DNA of 64,000 bases, from positions 496,001 to 560,000 of the forward strand of contig NZ_JADDXU010000003.1 in the NCBI RefSeq assembly GCF_015163075.1, read 5' to 3'. Below the pieces are notes generated by a model. It was not told the DNA's origin, ran no database searches, and saw nothing but the letters and a program-made list of their open reading frames with translations. Positions 36,276-44,453 of the stretch are shown here, piece after piece (positions within the stretch are counted from its first letter, which is position 1; each line of letters starts with the position of its first letter). The translations under genes were made by a program, and so were the position numbers. Source of the stretch: Streptomyces justiciae (lineage in GTDB: Bacteria > Actinomycetota > Actinomycetes > Streptomycetales > Streptomycetaceae).

Positions 36276-36790
36276 CCACGACCCCGCTGGAGGCGGAGCT
36301 GTTGGAGATCGCCGGCGCGGTCCCCGACCCCGAACTGCCCGTGCTCACCCTCCAGGAGCTCGGCGTCGTCCGCGCGGTGCACGCCCACGGCCCCGACACC
36401 GTCGAGGTCGAACTGACCCCGACCTACACCGGCTGCCCCGCCATCGAGGCGATGTCCCTCGACATAGAGCGGGCCCTGCACGCGCACGGCGTGCGGGACG
36501 TCACCGTCCGCACGGTGCTCACGCCCGCCTGGTCGACAGACGACATCTCGGCCGAAGGCCGCCGCAAACTCCAGGAGTTCGGCATAGCGCCCCCGCGCGT
36601 GCAGCGGACCGCGGGACCGGTCCCCCTGACCTTGGGAACCACCCGCACCCTGGACACGCCCCCCGTGCACTGCCCGCACTGCGGCTCCGCCGACACCGAA
36701 CTGCTCAGCCGCTTCTCCTCCACCGCGTGCAAGGCGCTGCGCCGCTGCCTGGCCTGCCGTGAACCGTTCGACCACTTCAAGGAGTTGTGA
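36269..36790 (+). CDS. paaD: Epoxidase maturation protein PaaD (MIP18/DUF59 family)
   Basis: 173 residues. The MIP18-like domain (about 8-95: VPDPELPVLTLQELGVVRAV, VELTPTYTGCPAIEAMSLDIE with the conserved Cys) is followed by a zinc-ribbon-like tail with four Cys (HCPHCGS ... CKALRRCLACREPF). It is thought to help assemble the iron-sulfur or di-iron centre of the epoxidase complex. It starts 7 nt inside paaC. Confidence 0.93.
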   Translation: MVTTTPLEAELLEIAGAVPDPELPVLTLQELGVVRAVHAHGPDTVEVELTPTYTGCPAIEAMSLDIERALHAHGVRDVTVRTVLTPAWSTDDISAEGRRKLQEFGIAPPRVQRTAGPVPLTLGTTRTLDTPPVHCPHCGSADTELLSRFSSTACKALRRCLACREPFDHFKEL

Positions 36791-37848
36791 TGGCCCGCTT
36801 CCACGCGCTCCCGGTGGCGGCGGTCGACCGGCTCACCGACGACTCCGTCGCCCTCACCTTCACCGTGCCGCCGGAACTCGCCGAGGAGTACCGCCACGCC
36901 CCGGGCCAGCACCTCGCCCTGCGCCGCAGGGCCGACGGCACCGAGATCCGCCGCACCTACTCCATCTGCTCCCCGGCCCCGCACGGCGAGGCGCCCCGTC
37001 AACTCCGGGTCGGCGTACGGCTGGTGGAGGGCGGCGCGTTCTCGACGTACGCGCTGAAGGAGATCAACGTCGGCGACGAGCTGGAGGTGATGACCCCGGC
37101 GGGCCGCTTCACCCTGGCCCCCGCGCCCGGGCTGTACGCGGCGATCGTCGGCGGCAGCGGCATCACGCCGGTGCTGTCGATCGTCTCGACGCTGCTGGCC
37201 CGTGAACCGGCCGCCCGCTTCTGCCTGATCCGCAGCGACCGTACGGCCGCCTCGACGATGTTCCTGGACGAGGTCGCCGACCTGAAGGACCGCTACCCCG
37301 AGCGACTGCAACTGGTGACGGTCCTGTCCCGGGAGGAGCAGCAGGCGGGCCTGCCGTCCGGGCGCCTCGACCGTGAGCGGCTGACCGGACTGCTGCCCGC
37401 GCTGCTGCCGGTGGCGGACGTGGCGGGCTGGTTCCTGTGCGGGCCGTTCGGCCTGGTGCAGGGCGCGGAGCGGGCCCTCAAGGAGCTCGGCGTCGCGCGC
37501 ACCCGTATCCACGAGGAGATCTTCCACGTCGACGCGGGCACCCCCACCGCCCCGACGACCCCCGCGCCCGCGCACAGCACGGTCACCGCCCGGCTCGACG
37601 GCCGCGGCGGCACCTGGCCCGTCCAGGACGGCGAGTCCCTCCTGGAGACGGTCCTGCGCAACCGCCCCGACGCCCCCTACGCCTGCAAGGGCGGGGTCTG
37701 CGGCACCTGCCGTGCCTTCCTCGTCTCCGGCGAGGTCCGCATGGACCGCAACTTCGCCCTGGAGCCGGAGGAGACGGAGGCCGGCTATGTGCTGGCGTGC
37801 CAGTCGCATCCGGCGACGGAGAAGGTGGAGCTGGACTTCGACCGGTAA
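36790..37848 (+). CDS. paaE: Phenylacetyl-CoA epoxidase reductase PaaE
   Basis: 352 residues: FAD-binding barrel (about 5-105, RRTYSICSPAP), NAD-binding domain (about 108-235, AAIVGGSGITPVLSIV; WFLCGPFGLVQ) and a C-terminal plant-type [2Fe-2S] ferredoxin (about 262-352, cysteines in YACKGGVCGTCRAFLVSG and VLACQSHP). It passes NADPH electrons to PaaA. Both ATG 36790 and GTG 36787 are possible starts, overlapping the paaD stop. Confidence 0.94.
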   Translation: MARFHALPVAAVDRLTDDSVALTFTVPPELAEEYRHAPGQHLALRRRADGTEIRRTYSICSPAPHGEAPRQLRVGVRLVEGGAFSTYALKEINVGDELEVMTPAGRFTLAPAPGLYAAIVGGSGITPVLSIVSTLLAREPAARFCLIRSDRTAASTMFLDEVADLKDRYPERLQLVTVLSREEQQAGLPSGRLDRERLTGLLPALLPVADVAGWFLCGPFGLVQGAERALKELGVARTRIHEEIFHVDAGTPTAPTTPAPAHSTVTARLDGRGGTWPVQDGESLLETVLRNRPDAPYACKGGVCGTCRAFLVSGEVRMDRNFALEPEETEAGYVLACQSHPATEKVELDFDR

Positions 37849-37892
37849 CCGTCAGCTCAGGAGACGGGCGGTGCCACGCCGTTCCCTTCTTC

Positions 37893-37906
37893 TAGAACCT
37901 GTTCTA
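37893..37906. promoter_or_regulatory. KstR-like operator (TAGAACCTGTTCTA)
   Basis: A perfect inverted repeat TAGAAC-CT-GTTCTA, fully matching the mycobacterial KstR consensus TnnAACnnGTTnnA, 91 bp before the acyl-CoA dehydrogenase start. Confidence 0.6.
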
Positions 37907-37909
37907 TCT

Positions 37910-37922
37910 TGACGGTCCGTCA
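37910..37922. promoter_or_regulatory. Second palindrome TGACGGTCCGTCA in the same promoter
   Basis: A perfect 6-1-6 palindrome three bases after the KstR-like box. It could be a second operator, or overlap the core promoter. Confidence 0.4.
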
Positions 37923-37997
37923 GATCAGCTCGGCGGCCCTGTCCATGCTGTCCATGGGTCGCCTCGTCGATCGGCCACCCGTCGGGAGGACAGGACC

Positions 37998-39131
37998 GTG
38001 GACTTCAGCTTCACCGAGGAGCAGCAGGCGGCGGCCGAGGCGGCACGCGGGGTCTTCGCCGGGGTCGCACCGGACGCCGTCCCCAGCCCCGCGCTCGCCG
38101 TGGGCGCCGTCGCCGACACCTTCGACCGTGCGCTGTGGCAGAAGCTCGCGGACGCGGACCTGCTCAGCCTGCTGCTGGACGGCGCGTACGGCGGGGCGGG
38201 CCTGGACGCCGTCGCCCTGTGCCTGGTGCTGAGCGAGTCGGCGAGGGTGCTGGCCCGGGTTCCGCTGCTGGAGAGCAGCACCGCCATGGCCGCCGTACAG
38301 GCGTACGGCAGCGATGAGTTGAAGTCCGCTCTGCTGGAGCGGGCGGGCCGCGGCGAGCTGGTCCTCACGGTCGCCGCGAGCGGCCGCACCGGCCACGACC
38401 CGGCCGAACTCGCCGTGGCCGCACGGCAGGAGGGCGCCGAGTGGGTCCTGGACGGGATGCAGACGGCGGTGCCGTGGGCGTACGACGCCGACCTCGCCGT
38501 CGTCCCCGCGCACACGGCTGCCGGTCACACCGTGCTCGCGCTGGTGGCGCCGGGGAGTGCCGGGGTGGGCCTCGCCGAGCAGTTCTCCACGACGGGGGAG
38601 CGGCTGGGCGAACTGCGCCTGGAGTCGGCGCGGATCGCGGCGCGGGACGTGCTCGACGCGGACGATGCCTGGGAGTGGCTGCGTCATCTGCTGACCGTCG
38701 GGACCTGTGCGCAGGCGCTCGGGCTCGGTCAGCAAGTGCTGCGCATGACCAGCGAATACACCGGCAAGCGGGAGCAGTTCGGGTTCCCGGTCGCCACGTT
38801 CCAGGCGGTCGCCGTGCAGGCCGCCGACCGCTACATCGACCTCAAGGCCATGGAGGCCACCCTGTGGCAGGCCGCGTGGCGGCTCGGCTCCGGGACGCAA
38901 GGGACGCTGCCGGTTTCCGGTGAAGTCGCCGTCGCCAAGATCTGGGCCTCGGAGGGCGCCCGGCGGATCGTGCAGACGGCACAGCACCTGCACGGCGGCT
39001 TCGGCGCCGACGTCGACTACCCCCTGCACCGTTACCACGCCTGGGCCAAGCACCTGGAGCTGTCACTCGGCCCGGCGGCGGCCCACGAGGACGCCCTCGG
39101 CGACCTGCTGACGGCACACCCGCTGGGCTGA
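37998..39131 (+). CDS. Acyl-CoA dehydrogenase (FadE type)
   Basis: 377 residues. N-terminal helical domain (MDFSFTEEQQAAAEAARGVF; DLLSLLLDGAYGGAGLDAVALCLVL), middle beta domain and C-terminal domain (GLGQQVLRMTSEYTGKREQFGFPVATFQAV; AKIWASEGARRIVQTAQHLHGGFGADVDYPLHRYH). It uses FAD to make the alpha,beta-enoyl-CoA. The shape resembles one subunit of the alpha2beta2 steroid-type dehydrogenases; no partner subunit is adjacent. GTG 37998 with GGGAGGA 7 nt upstream. The KstR-like box suggests a lipid or steroid side-chain substrate (inference). Confidence 0.87.
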   Translation: MDFSFTEEQQAAAEAARGVFAGVAPDAVPSPALAVGAVADTFDRALWQKLADADLLSLLLDGAYGGAGLDAVALCLVLSESARVLARVPLLESSTAMAAVQAYGSDELKSALLERAGRGELVLTVAASGRTGHDPAELAVAARQEGAEWVLDGMQTAVPWAYDADLAVVPAHTAAGHTVLALVAPGSAGVGLAEQFSTTGERLGELRLESARIAARDVLDADDAWEWLRHLLTVGTCAQALGLGQQVLRMTSEYTGKREQFGFPVATFQAVAVQAADRYIDLKAMEATLWQAAWRLGSGTQGTLPVSGEVAVAKIWASEGARRIVQTAQHLHGGFGADVDYPLHRYHAWAKHLELSLGPAAAHEDALGDLLTAHPLG

Positions 39132-39141
39132 GGCCCGTCCG

Positions 39142-39489
39142 TTACAGGACGAAGGCGGGCGAGCCGTTGTCCGTCACCATCGGCCGACCCGCGCCCTCCC
39201 AGGCCAGCATGCCGCCGTCGATGTTCACCGCGTCGATGCCCTGCTGCACCAGATACTGCGTGACCTGCGCGGAACGGCCGCCGACGCGACACATCACATA
39301 GGCGCGCCGCCCCTCCGCCACCGCCTCGGTCACCTCACCGAACCGGGCCACGAAGGCGCTCATGGGGACGTGCAGGGCACCCTCGACATGCCCGGCGGCC
39401 CACTCATCGGCCTCACGGACGTCCAGCACGAGAGCGTCGGCCGGAACACCGGCGACGTCCACCGAAGGCAAAGCAGCACCAAAACTCAT
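39142..39489 (-). CDS. Single-domain rhodanese-like sulfurtransferase
   Basis: 115 residues. VLDVREADEWAAGHVEGALHVPMS (about 22-45) and the active-site loop MCRVGGRSAQVTQYL with catalytic Cys (about 71) are typical of rhodaneses. It moves sulfane sulfur; the acceptor is unknown. It converges on the dehydrogenase gene with a 10-nt gap. Confidence 0.92.
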   Translation of the reverse strand: MSFGAALPSVDVAGVPADALVLDVREADEWAAGHVEGALHVPMSAFVARFGEVTEAVAEGRRAYVMCRVGGRSAQVTQYLVQQGIDAVNIDGGMLAWEGAGRPMVTDNGSPAFVL

Positions 39490-39560
39490 GGTCCGAGGCT
39501 ACCTGAGCCCAGCCGAAGCCCTACTGCTCGGCGTACGCCCGACCCCGGCTGCTGCCGCGG

Positions 39561-40427
39561 CTACTGCCCCTGCAGCTCAGCCAGCTCCCGCTCCCGTTCC
39601 GCGACCTGTGCGAGCAGCTGCTCGGCGATCTCCTCCAGGAGACGGTCGGGGTCGTCCGGGGCGAGGCGGAGCATCGCGCCGATCGCGCTCTCCTCCAGCT
39701 CCCGCGCGACGACGGTCAGCAACTCCTTGCGCTGGGCGAGCCACTCGAGGCGGGCGTAGAGCTCCTCGCTCTCCGACGGCCCCTGCTCCGCCGGCTTGGG
39801 TCCGGCCTCCCACTCCTCGGCGAGCTCCCGCAGCAGCGGTTCGTCGCCGCGGCCGTAGGCGGCGTTGACGCGGGTGATGAACTCCTCGCGCCGGGCCCGC
39901 TCGGTCTCGTCCTGGGCCAGGTCGGGGTGGGCCTTGCGGGCCAGCTCGCGGTAGAGCTTGCGGGCCTCGTCGCTGGGCCGCACCCGCTGCGGGGGCCGCA
40001 CCGGCTGGTCCGTGAGCATCGCCGCGGCCTCCGGGAACAGCCCGTCGCCGTCCATCCACCCGTGGAACAGCTCCTCCACCGCCGGCATCGGCATCACCCG
40101 GGCCCGGGCCTCGTCCGCCTTGCGCCGGTCCTCGGGATCTCCGCTGCGGGCGGCCCTGGCCTCGGCGATCTGCGCGTCCAACTCGTCGAGCCGGGTGTAC
40201 ATCGGGCCGAGCCTCTGGTGGTGCAGCCGCGAGAAGTTCTCGACCTCGACCCGGAAGGTCTCCACCGCGATCTCGTACTCGATCAGCGCCTGCTCGGCCG
40301 CCCGGACGGCCCGCTCAAGCCGCTCCTCGGGCCTGGGCTCACCGTCCTCCGGCCGGGGCGCACCCTCCTCGGGCACCGCCCGCGTCCCGCCGGCGACACC
40401 ACCCTGCTCAGCTTCCGGGGTCGTCAC
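39561..40427 (-). CDS. J-domain-like coiled-coil protein
   Basis: 288 residues, strongly charged and helical. N-terminal about 35 residues rich in E/P; a coiled coil (about 40-110, AVRAAEQALIEYEIAVETFRVEVENFSRLHHQRL); a J-domain-like segment with HPD (about 170-210, SDEARKLYRELARKAHPDLAQDETERARREEFITRVNAAY); then another coiled coil to the end. An HPD-containing helix pair is what stimulates DnaK ATPase in DnaJ proteins. Function here is unknown. GTG 40427 gives VTTPEAEQGG. Confidence 0.75.
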   Translation of the reverse strand: MTTPEAEQGGVAGGTRAVPEEGAPRPEDGEPRPEERLERAVRAAEQALIEYEIAVETFRVEVENFSRLHHQRLGPMYTRLDELDAQIAEARAARSGDPEDRRKADEARARVMPMPAVEELFHGWMDGDGLFPEAAAMLTDQPVRPPQRVRPSDEARKLYRELARKAHPDLAQDETERARREEFITRVNAAYGRGDEPLLRELAEEWEAGPKPAEQGPSESEELYARLEWLAQRKELLTVVARELEESAIGAMLRLAPDDPDRLLEEIAEQLLAQVAERERELAELQGQ

Positions 40428-40570
40428 CCGACCAGCGTAGGCCACACCCGAGGCGGCCCTTCCGACACGGCGTACGTCGGCCCGCACGCCCGGCCGACAA
40501 GGCACACGCCGACCCTCAACCCGTCCGGCATGGCACACGCCACTCCCACACCCACCCGGCACCGCACACG

Positions 40571-41044
40571 TCAGCCCCCACGGGCGTCCGGGCAGTCCGC
40601 CGGCACCCACTCGGCGACGAGGTCCCGGCACGCGACGACCAGCGTCCCCGGCCGGCACGCGACCTCATGGGTGCAGCCACCCTCGTACGGCAGCACCTCG
40701 TCGAGGATCACGTCTCCCAGCGCGGCCACGTCACAGACGTCCAGGACGTCCACCTGGAACCGCGAGACACCCATGTACCGGACGAGCAGGTCCTCGTCGT
40801 GCTTCCAGCAGTTGTGCCCGAAGCGGATCTCGATCTCCCCGTCGCCGGTCCGCCGCACCTGAAGCGGCTTGAGGTCCTTCACGCACCGCTTGCCGGAGAA
40901 GTCGTAGTGCCCCGGGTCGGTGGCGAAGGCGCGGGCCCCCGGCGGGAGGCTCTCCGCCAGTTCGGGGAGCCTCCCCAGGTAGGCCCGAGGGTCGATGATC
41001 CCGGTGACGTCCCCGTCCCGCCCGTCGAGATCGACGTACTTCAT
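40571..41044 (-). CDS. Conserved hypothetical protein
   Basis: 157 residues, acidic, with no signal peptide or membrane segment. Distinctive stretches are RAFATDPGHYDFSGKRCVKDL, EIRFGHNCWKHDEDLLVRYMGV and LPYEGGCTHEVACRPGTLVVACRDL, with six Cys. I do not recognise a family with a known role. The gene lies 19 nt downstream of the DUF2252 gene on the same strand and is probably co-transcribed with it. ATG 41044 starts at MKYVDLDG. Confidence 0.7.
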   Translation of the reverse strand: MKYVDLDGRDGDVTGIIDPRAYLGRLPELAESLPPGARAFATDPGHYDFSGKRCVKDLKPLQVRRTGDGEIEIRFGHNCWKHDEDLLVRYMGVSRFQVDVLDVCDVAALGDVILDEVLPYEGGCTHEVACRPGTLVVACRDLVAEWVPADCPDARGG

Positions 41045-41063
41045 CACCTGCCCCCGAAGCTCC

Positions 41064-42497
41064 TCAGACCCCCATCTCCCCGGCGATCCGCCCCGACCGC
41101 ACCGCCGCCACCAGCTCCGCGTGGTCCGCCTCCGTGCGGTCGGCGTAGGTGACGGCGAACGTCGCGATCGCCTCGTCCAGCTCCTCGCTCTTGCCGCAGT
41201 ACCCGGCGACCAGGCGCGGGTCGGCGCTGTGGGAGTGGGCGCGGGCCAGGAGGGCGCCGGTCATGCGGCCGTAGTCGTCTATCTGGTCGGCGGCGAGCGC
41301 GGCGGGGTCGACGCTGCCCTTCCGGTTGCGGAACTGCCGTACCTGGAAGGGCCGGTCCTCGACCGTCGTCCAGCCCAGCAGGATGTCGCTGACGACCTGC
41401 ATGCGCTTCTGCCCGAGCACCACCCGGCGGCCCTCGTGCCCGGCGACGGGCGCCTCGAAGCCAGCGGTCACCAGGTGCGGCAGCAGCGCCGAGGGGCGGG
41501 CCTCCTTCACCTGCAGGACCAGCGGTTCGCCGCGGTGGTCGAGGAGCAGGACGACGTACGAGCGGGTGCCCACGCTGCCTGTGCCGACGACCCGGAACGC
41601 GACGTCGTGGACCGCGTGGCGGGCCAGCAGCGGCAGGCGGTCCTCGGAGAGCGTGTCCAGGTACTCCTCCAGGGAGCCGGCGACGGCCGCGGCCTCCGCG
41701 TCCGGCACCCTGCGCAGCACCGGCGCCGCGTCGACGAAGCGGCGCCCGCCGGCCTCGGTCGGCTCGGTCGACTTCGCGGCGAACCGCCCGCTGGTGTTGG
41801 CCCGCGCCTTCTCCGAGACCCGCTGCAGGGTGCCGACCAGGTCATGGGCGTCGGTGTGGGAGACGAGCTCCTCGTCCGCGATGGCGTTCCACGCGTCCAG
41901 CACCGGGAGCTTGGCGAGCAGGCGCATGGTGCGGCGGTAGGCACCCACCGCGCCGTGCGCCGCCTGGCGGCAGGTGTCCTCGTCCGCGCCCGCCTCCCGG
42001 CCCGCGAGCACCAGCGAGGCCGCGAGCCGCTTGAGGTCCCACTCCCAGGGGCCCGGCACCGTCTCGTCGAAGTCGTTGAGGTCCATGACGAGGTCGCCGC
42101 GCGCGTCCCCGTAGAGACCGAAGTTGGCCGCGTGGGCGTCGCCGCAGATCTGGGCGACGATCCGGGTCATCGGGGTGCGTGCGAGGTCGTAGGCCATGAG
42201 TCCGGCCGAGCCGCGCAGGAACGCGAAGGGCGTGGCCGCCATCCGTCCGACGCGGATCGGGGTGAGGTCGGGAAGGCGTCCGCGGCTGGACTCCTCGACC
42301 GCGCCGACCGCGTCGGGGCGGGAGCCGTCCAGGTCGAGCGCGGCGTGCGCACTGCGCGGGACCTTGCCCCGCAGCGACTTGCCCTCCTCCTTGGGCGAAC
42401 CCTGCGCGGGCCACGCGGCGAAGCCGCGCACCCGGGGCAGCCTGCGCCCCGCCTCCGCGGAAACCCGTACGCCAGCTTCTGCACCGACCTCGGTCAC
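41064..42497 (-). CDS. DUF2252 family protein
   Basis: 477 residues. Recognisable DUF2252 blocks are RVGRMAATPFAFLRGSAGLMAYDL, CGDAHAANFGLYGDARGDLVMDLNDFDETVPGPWEWDLKRLAASL (about 135-180), VLLLDHRGEPLVLQVKEARPS and GQKRMQVVSDILLGW. The D-H-x-x-N and D-x-N-D-F-D pattern resembles the catalytic and metal loops of APH-like kinases, so a phosphotransferase activity is plausible but unproven. GTG 42497 follows GGAGGCGGTCG; upstream in-frame sequence lacks similarity. Confidence 0.88.
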   Translation of the reverse strand: MTEVGAEAGVRVSAEAGRRLPRVRGFAAWPAQGSPKEEGKSLRGKVPRSAHAALDLDGSRPDAVGAVEESSRGRLPDLTPIRVGRMAATPFAFLRGSAGLMAYDLARTPMTRIVAQICGDAHAANFGLYGDARGDLVMDLNDFDETVPGPWEWDLKRLAASLVLAGREAGADEDTCRQAAHGAVGAYRRTMRLLAKLPVLDAWNAIADEELVSHTDAHDLVGTLQRVSEKARANTSGRFAAKSTEPTEAGGRRFVDAAPVLRRVPDAEAAAVAGSLEEYLDTLSEDRLPLLARHAVHDVAFRVVGTGSVGTRSYVVLLLDHRGEPLVLQVKEARPSALLPHLVTAGFEAPVAGHEGRRVVLGQKRMQVVSDILLGWTTVEDRPFQVRQFRNRKGSVDPAALAADQIDDYGRMTGALLARAHSHSADPRLVAGYCGKSEELDEAIATFAVTYADRTEADHAELVAAVRSGRIAGEMGV

Positions 42498-42580
42498 ACC
42501 GACCGCCTCCCCCGAACACGCACGCGCCCGAACATCAACTCGTGCAGACCGTACAGCCGGTGGCCGAAACGCGTCAGACC

Positions 42581-42605
42581 CTGTGGACAACTCCACAGCT
42601 GTGGA
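42581..42605. promoter_or_regulatory. Nested palindromes with a DnaA-box 9-mer upstream of the DUF2252 gene
   Basis: CTGTGGA-CAAC-TCCACAG (42581-42598) overlaps the perfect palindrome TCCACAGCTGTGGA (42592-42605). It includes TGTGGACAA (42582-42590), the complement of TTGTCCACA. It lies 84 bp upstream of GTG 42497 and downstream of the HxlR gene. Confidence 0.5.
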
Positions 42606-42654
42606 AAACCCGCCGCGCCCTCTGCCGTGGACCAGCCGCGACACCGGCCGGCTC

Positions 42655-43017
42655 TCAGCAACCGCCCCCGAGCGCCTCGTCCGGCAGATACCGCTTCGCC
42701 CACCGCCCCAGCTCCGCGAACGCCGGCTCCAGCGCGGCCCCCGCCTCCGTCAGCCGGTACGACACCCGCAGCGGCGGCCCCTCGTCGACCTCGCGCACGA
42801 CGAGTCCCGCGGCGGCGAGCTCGGTGAGGCGGTCGGACAGCATCCGTTCGCTGATGCCGGGAACCGCCCGGCGCAGATCGACGAAGTACGCCGGTCCCGG
42901 GGTGAGGACGGCCACGATCGGCCCGGTCCAGCGCTTCCCCAGCAGCTGGAAGACGCGGCTGATCCCGTCGTCGACCCGCTTGCACGCCTCGGTGCCGTGA
43001 ATCAGCTCGCCCGCCAT
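42655..43017 (-). CDS. HxlR-family transcriptional regulator
   Basis: 120 residues, a single winged helix of the HxlR type: GISRVFQLLGKRWTGPIVAVL, YFVDLRRAVPGISERMLSDRLTELAAAGLVVREV and a wing YRLTEAGAALEPAFAEL. The N-terminal Cys (EACKRVDDG) is common in redox-sensing HxlR proteins. Divergent from an azoreductase gene across 118 bp, the classical arrangement in which the regulator controls the flavin enzyme under quinone or aldehyde stress (inference from family). Confidence 0.9.
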   Translation of the reverse strand: MAGELIHGTEACKRVDDGISRVFQLLGKRWTGPIVAVLTPGPAYFVDLRRAVPGISERMLSDRLTELAAAGLVVREVDEGPPLRVSYRLTEAGAALEPAFAELGRWAKRYLPDEALGGGC

Positions 43018-43135
43018 GCCCCCAGGGTACTGCCCTGTTCGTAGGGGGATGAAAAAAAGTAAGTCCCTGTGTTATTCATAGTCGGGTACGAATTGTTAGC
43101 CGCTCACAGCGCAAACCTCTTCCCTGGAGACCTTC

Positions 43136-43789
43136 ATGGCCACGCTGCTCCACATCGACTCCTCCGTGTTCCCGCACGGCGCCTCCGCCTCCCGCTCCGT
43201 CACGGACGCCTTCCGCAGGACCTGGGAGGAGCAGCACCCGCAGGGCACGGTGATCTACCGCGACCTCTCCACCGACCCGGTGCCGCACCTCACCGCCGAC
43301 GCCCACCTCGCCGGCTTCTCCGATCCCGCGACCCACACCCCCGAGCAGGCGGCCGCCTTCGCCGCGCGCGTGGCGCTCATCGAGGAGCTGGAGGGGGCGG
43401 ACGCGGTACTGATCGGCGCCCCCATGTACAACTTCGCGATCCCGTCGACCCTGAAGGCCTGGCTGGACAACGTGATGCTCGCGGGCCGCACCTTCATGGC
43501 GGAGGACTCGAAGATCAAGGGGATCCCGGTCACCGTCGTCGCCAGCCGCGGCGGCTCGTACGCGCCGGGCACCCCGCGCGAGGACTACGAGTACGTGCAG
43601 AACTACCTGCGGGCCGTCCTCGCCGACTCCCTCGGCCTGGAACTCGACTTCATCGTCCCGGAGCTGACCATGGCCCCGCAGAACCCGGCGATGGCCGAAC
43701 TGGTCCCCCTCTACGAGGCCTCCCGCGAGCGCGCCCTCGAGGACGCCGAGACCAAGGCGAAGGCGGTCGCCGAGCGCCTGGCCGCCTAG
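43136..43789 (+). CDS. azoR: FMN-dependent NADH-azoreductase
   Basis: 217 residues, flavodoxin-like fold. FMN contacts are in LLHIDSSVFPHGASASRSV (about 4-22), APMYNFAIPSTLKAWLDNVMLAGRTF (about 97-122) and ASRGGSYAPG (about 140). It reduces quinones and azo dyes by two-electron transfer. ATG 43136 with CTGGAGACC before it. An A/T-rich promoter (43040-43100, rare in this window) separates it from hxlR. Confidence 0.92.
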   Translation: MATLLHIDSSVFPHGASASRSVTDAFRRTWEEQHPQGTVIYRDLSTDPVPHLTADAHLAGFSDPATHTPEQAAAFAARVALIEELEGADAVLIGAPMYNFAIPSTLKAWLDNVMLAGRTFMAEDSKIKGIPVTVVASRGGSYAPGTPREDYEYVQNYLRAVLADSLGLELDFIVPELTMAPQNPAMAELVPLYEASRERALEDAETKAKAVAERLAA

Positions 43790-43811
43790 GTTCACTTCGT
43801 GTGATTGTCCT

Positions 43812-43880
43812 CACCACACAGTCCGGGGCGAGAACACCACACAGTCCGGGGCGAGGACACCACACGGCCCGGGCCGAGGA
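43812..43880. repeat. Three 23-bp tandem repeats
   Basis: Unit ACACCACACAGTCCGGGGCG plus AGG, with starts of the CCACACA/G core at 43814, 43837 and 43860 (period exactly 23). The first two are nearly identical, the third diverged. They lie between azoR and the tRNA-Leu terminator. Confidence 0.8.
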
Positions 43881-43888
43881 CAACGAGA

Positions 43889-43919
43889 AAGCCCCCCAGG
43901 TCCGAGACCTGGGGGGCTT
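43889..43919. terminator. Terminator of tRNA-Leu and azoR
   Basis: A perfect 14-bp stem AAGCCCCCCAGGTC ... GACCTGGGGGGCTT with loop CGA, 8 nt from the 3' end of the minus-strand tRNA gene. Confidence 0.88.
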
Positions 43920-43926
43920 CCAGCTG

Positions 43927-44010
43927 TGCGCGAGGGGGGAGTTGAACCCCCACGCCCTTGCGGGCACTGGAACCTGAATCCAGCGCGTCTGCCTATTCCG
44001 CCACCCGCGC
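43927..44010 (-). tRNA. tRNA-Leu (anticodon CAG)
   Basis: An 84-nt class II tRNA read on the minus strand. Acceptor GCGCGGG pairs with CTCGCGC (one G-T pair). The anticodon arm is CTGGA-TTCAGGT-TCCAG, giving anticodon CAG. The variable arm TGCCCGCAAGGGCG forms a stem, and the T arm is GGGGGTTCAACTCCCCC. CCA is not encoded. It decodes CUG, the main Leu codon in this genome. Confidence 0.95.
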
Positions 44011-44168
44011 ATTGGGTGTGTCCTCAGGCCCTGCTCCCTTGCGGGTCCGGCGCCTTCCGACATCCAGAACATTAGCACGCTGCCAGGGGTGGGTTCACAT
44101 CCCTTTCCCCAGGGCAGCCACCGACCAGGACGTTCACCGGACGGCACCGAACCTCCGCCCCTCCGGCT

Positions 44169-44211
44169 ACGTATCAACGTCGACCGGTTCACGTATCAAC
44201 CTCGTACCGGT
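44169..44211. repeat. Direct repeat ACGTATCAAC-TCG-CCGGT
   Basis: ACGTATCAACGTCGACCGGT (44169-44188) and ACGTATCAACCTCGTACCGG plus T (44191-44211), starts 22 bp apart, about two helical turns, upstream of fhaA. Confidence 0.7.
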
Positions 44212-44418
44212 CCCGTCCGTCTCCCCAGGAGCCGGTCGGGGTCCACAGTCAGGTGCGGGACACTGGTCTGCGGCCGCCTCTACGATCCTTGACAGGAGGA
44301 GTCGGCCCGCGGGAGTTCGAAGAGGAGCTCCACAGGGAACTTCGGAGGCGTCGACACCCGTCGACGGGGCCGACAGGGGGAACCAGCCGATTCACCGGCG
44401 CGTGGATACGATCAGTAA

Positions 44419-44453
44419 GCAGTACCAGGTGCAGTACCAGGTAAGGCAGTACC
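44419..44453. repeat. 12-bp tandem repeat GCAGTACCAGGT
   Basis: Two identical copies (44419-44430, 44431-44442) and a partial GGCAGTACC (44445-44453), about 50 bp before the fhaA start. It is in the probable 5' leader and could form alternative RNA pairings or bind a regulator. Confidence 0.75.

Noticed and set aside
43650..44192. 180-codon minus-strand frame containing MRGWRNRQTRWIQ
   Set aside because: It translates through the tRNA-Leu gene; this peptide is the usual false product of tRNA sequence.
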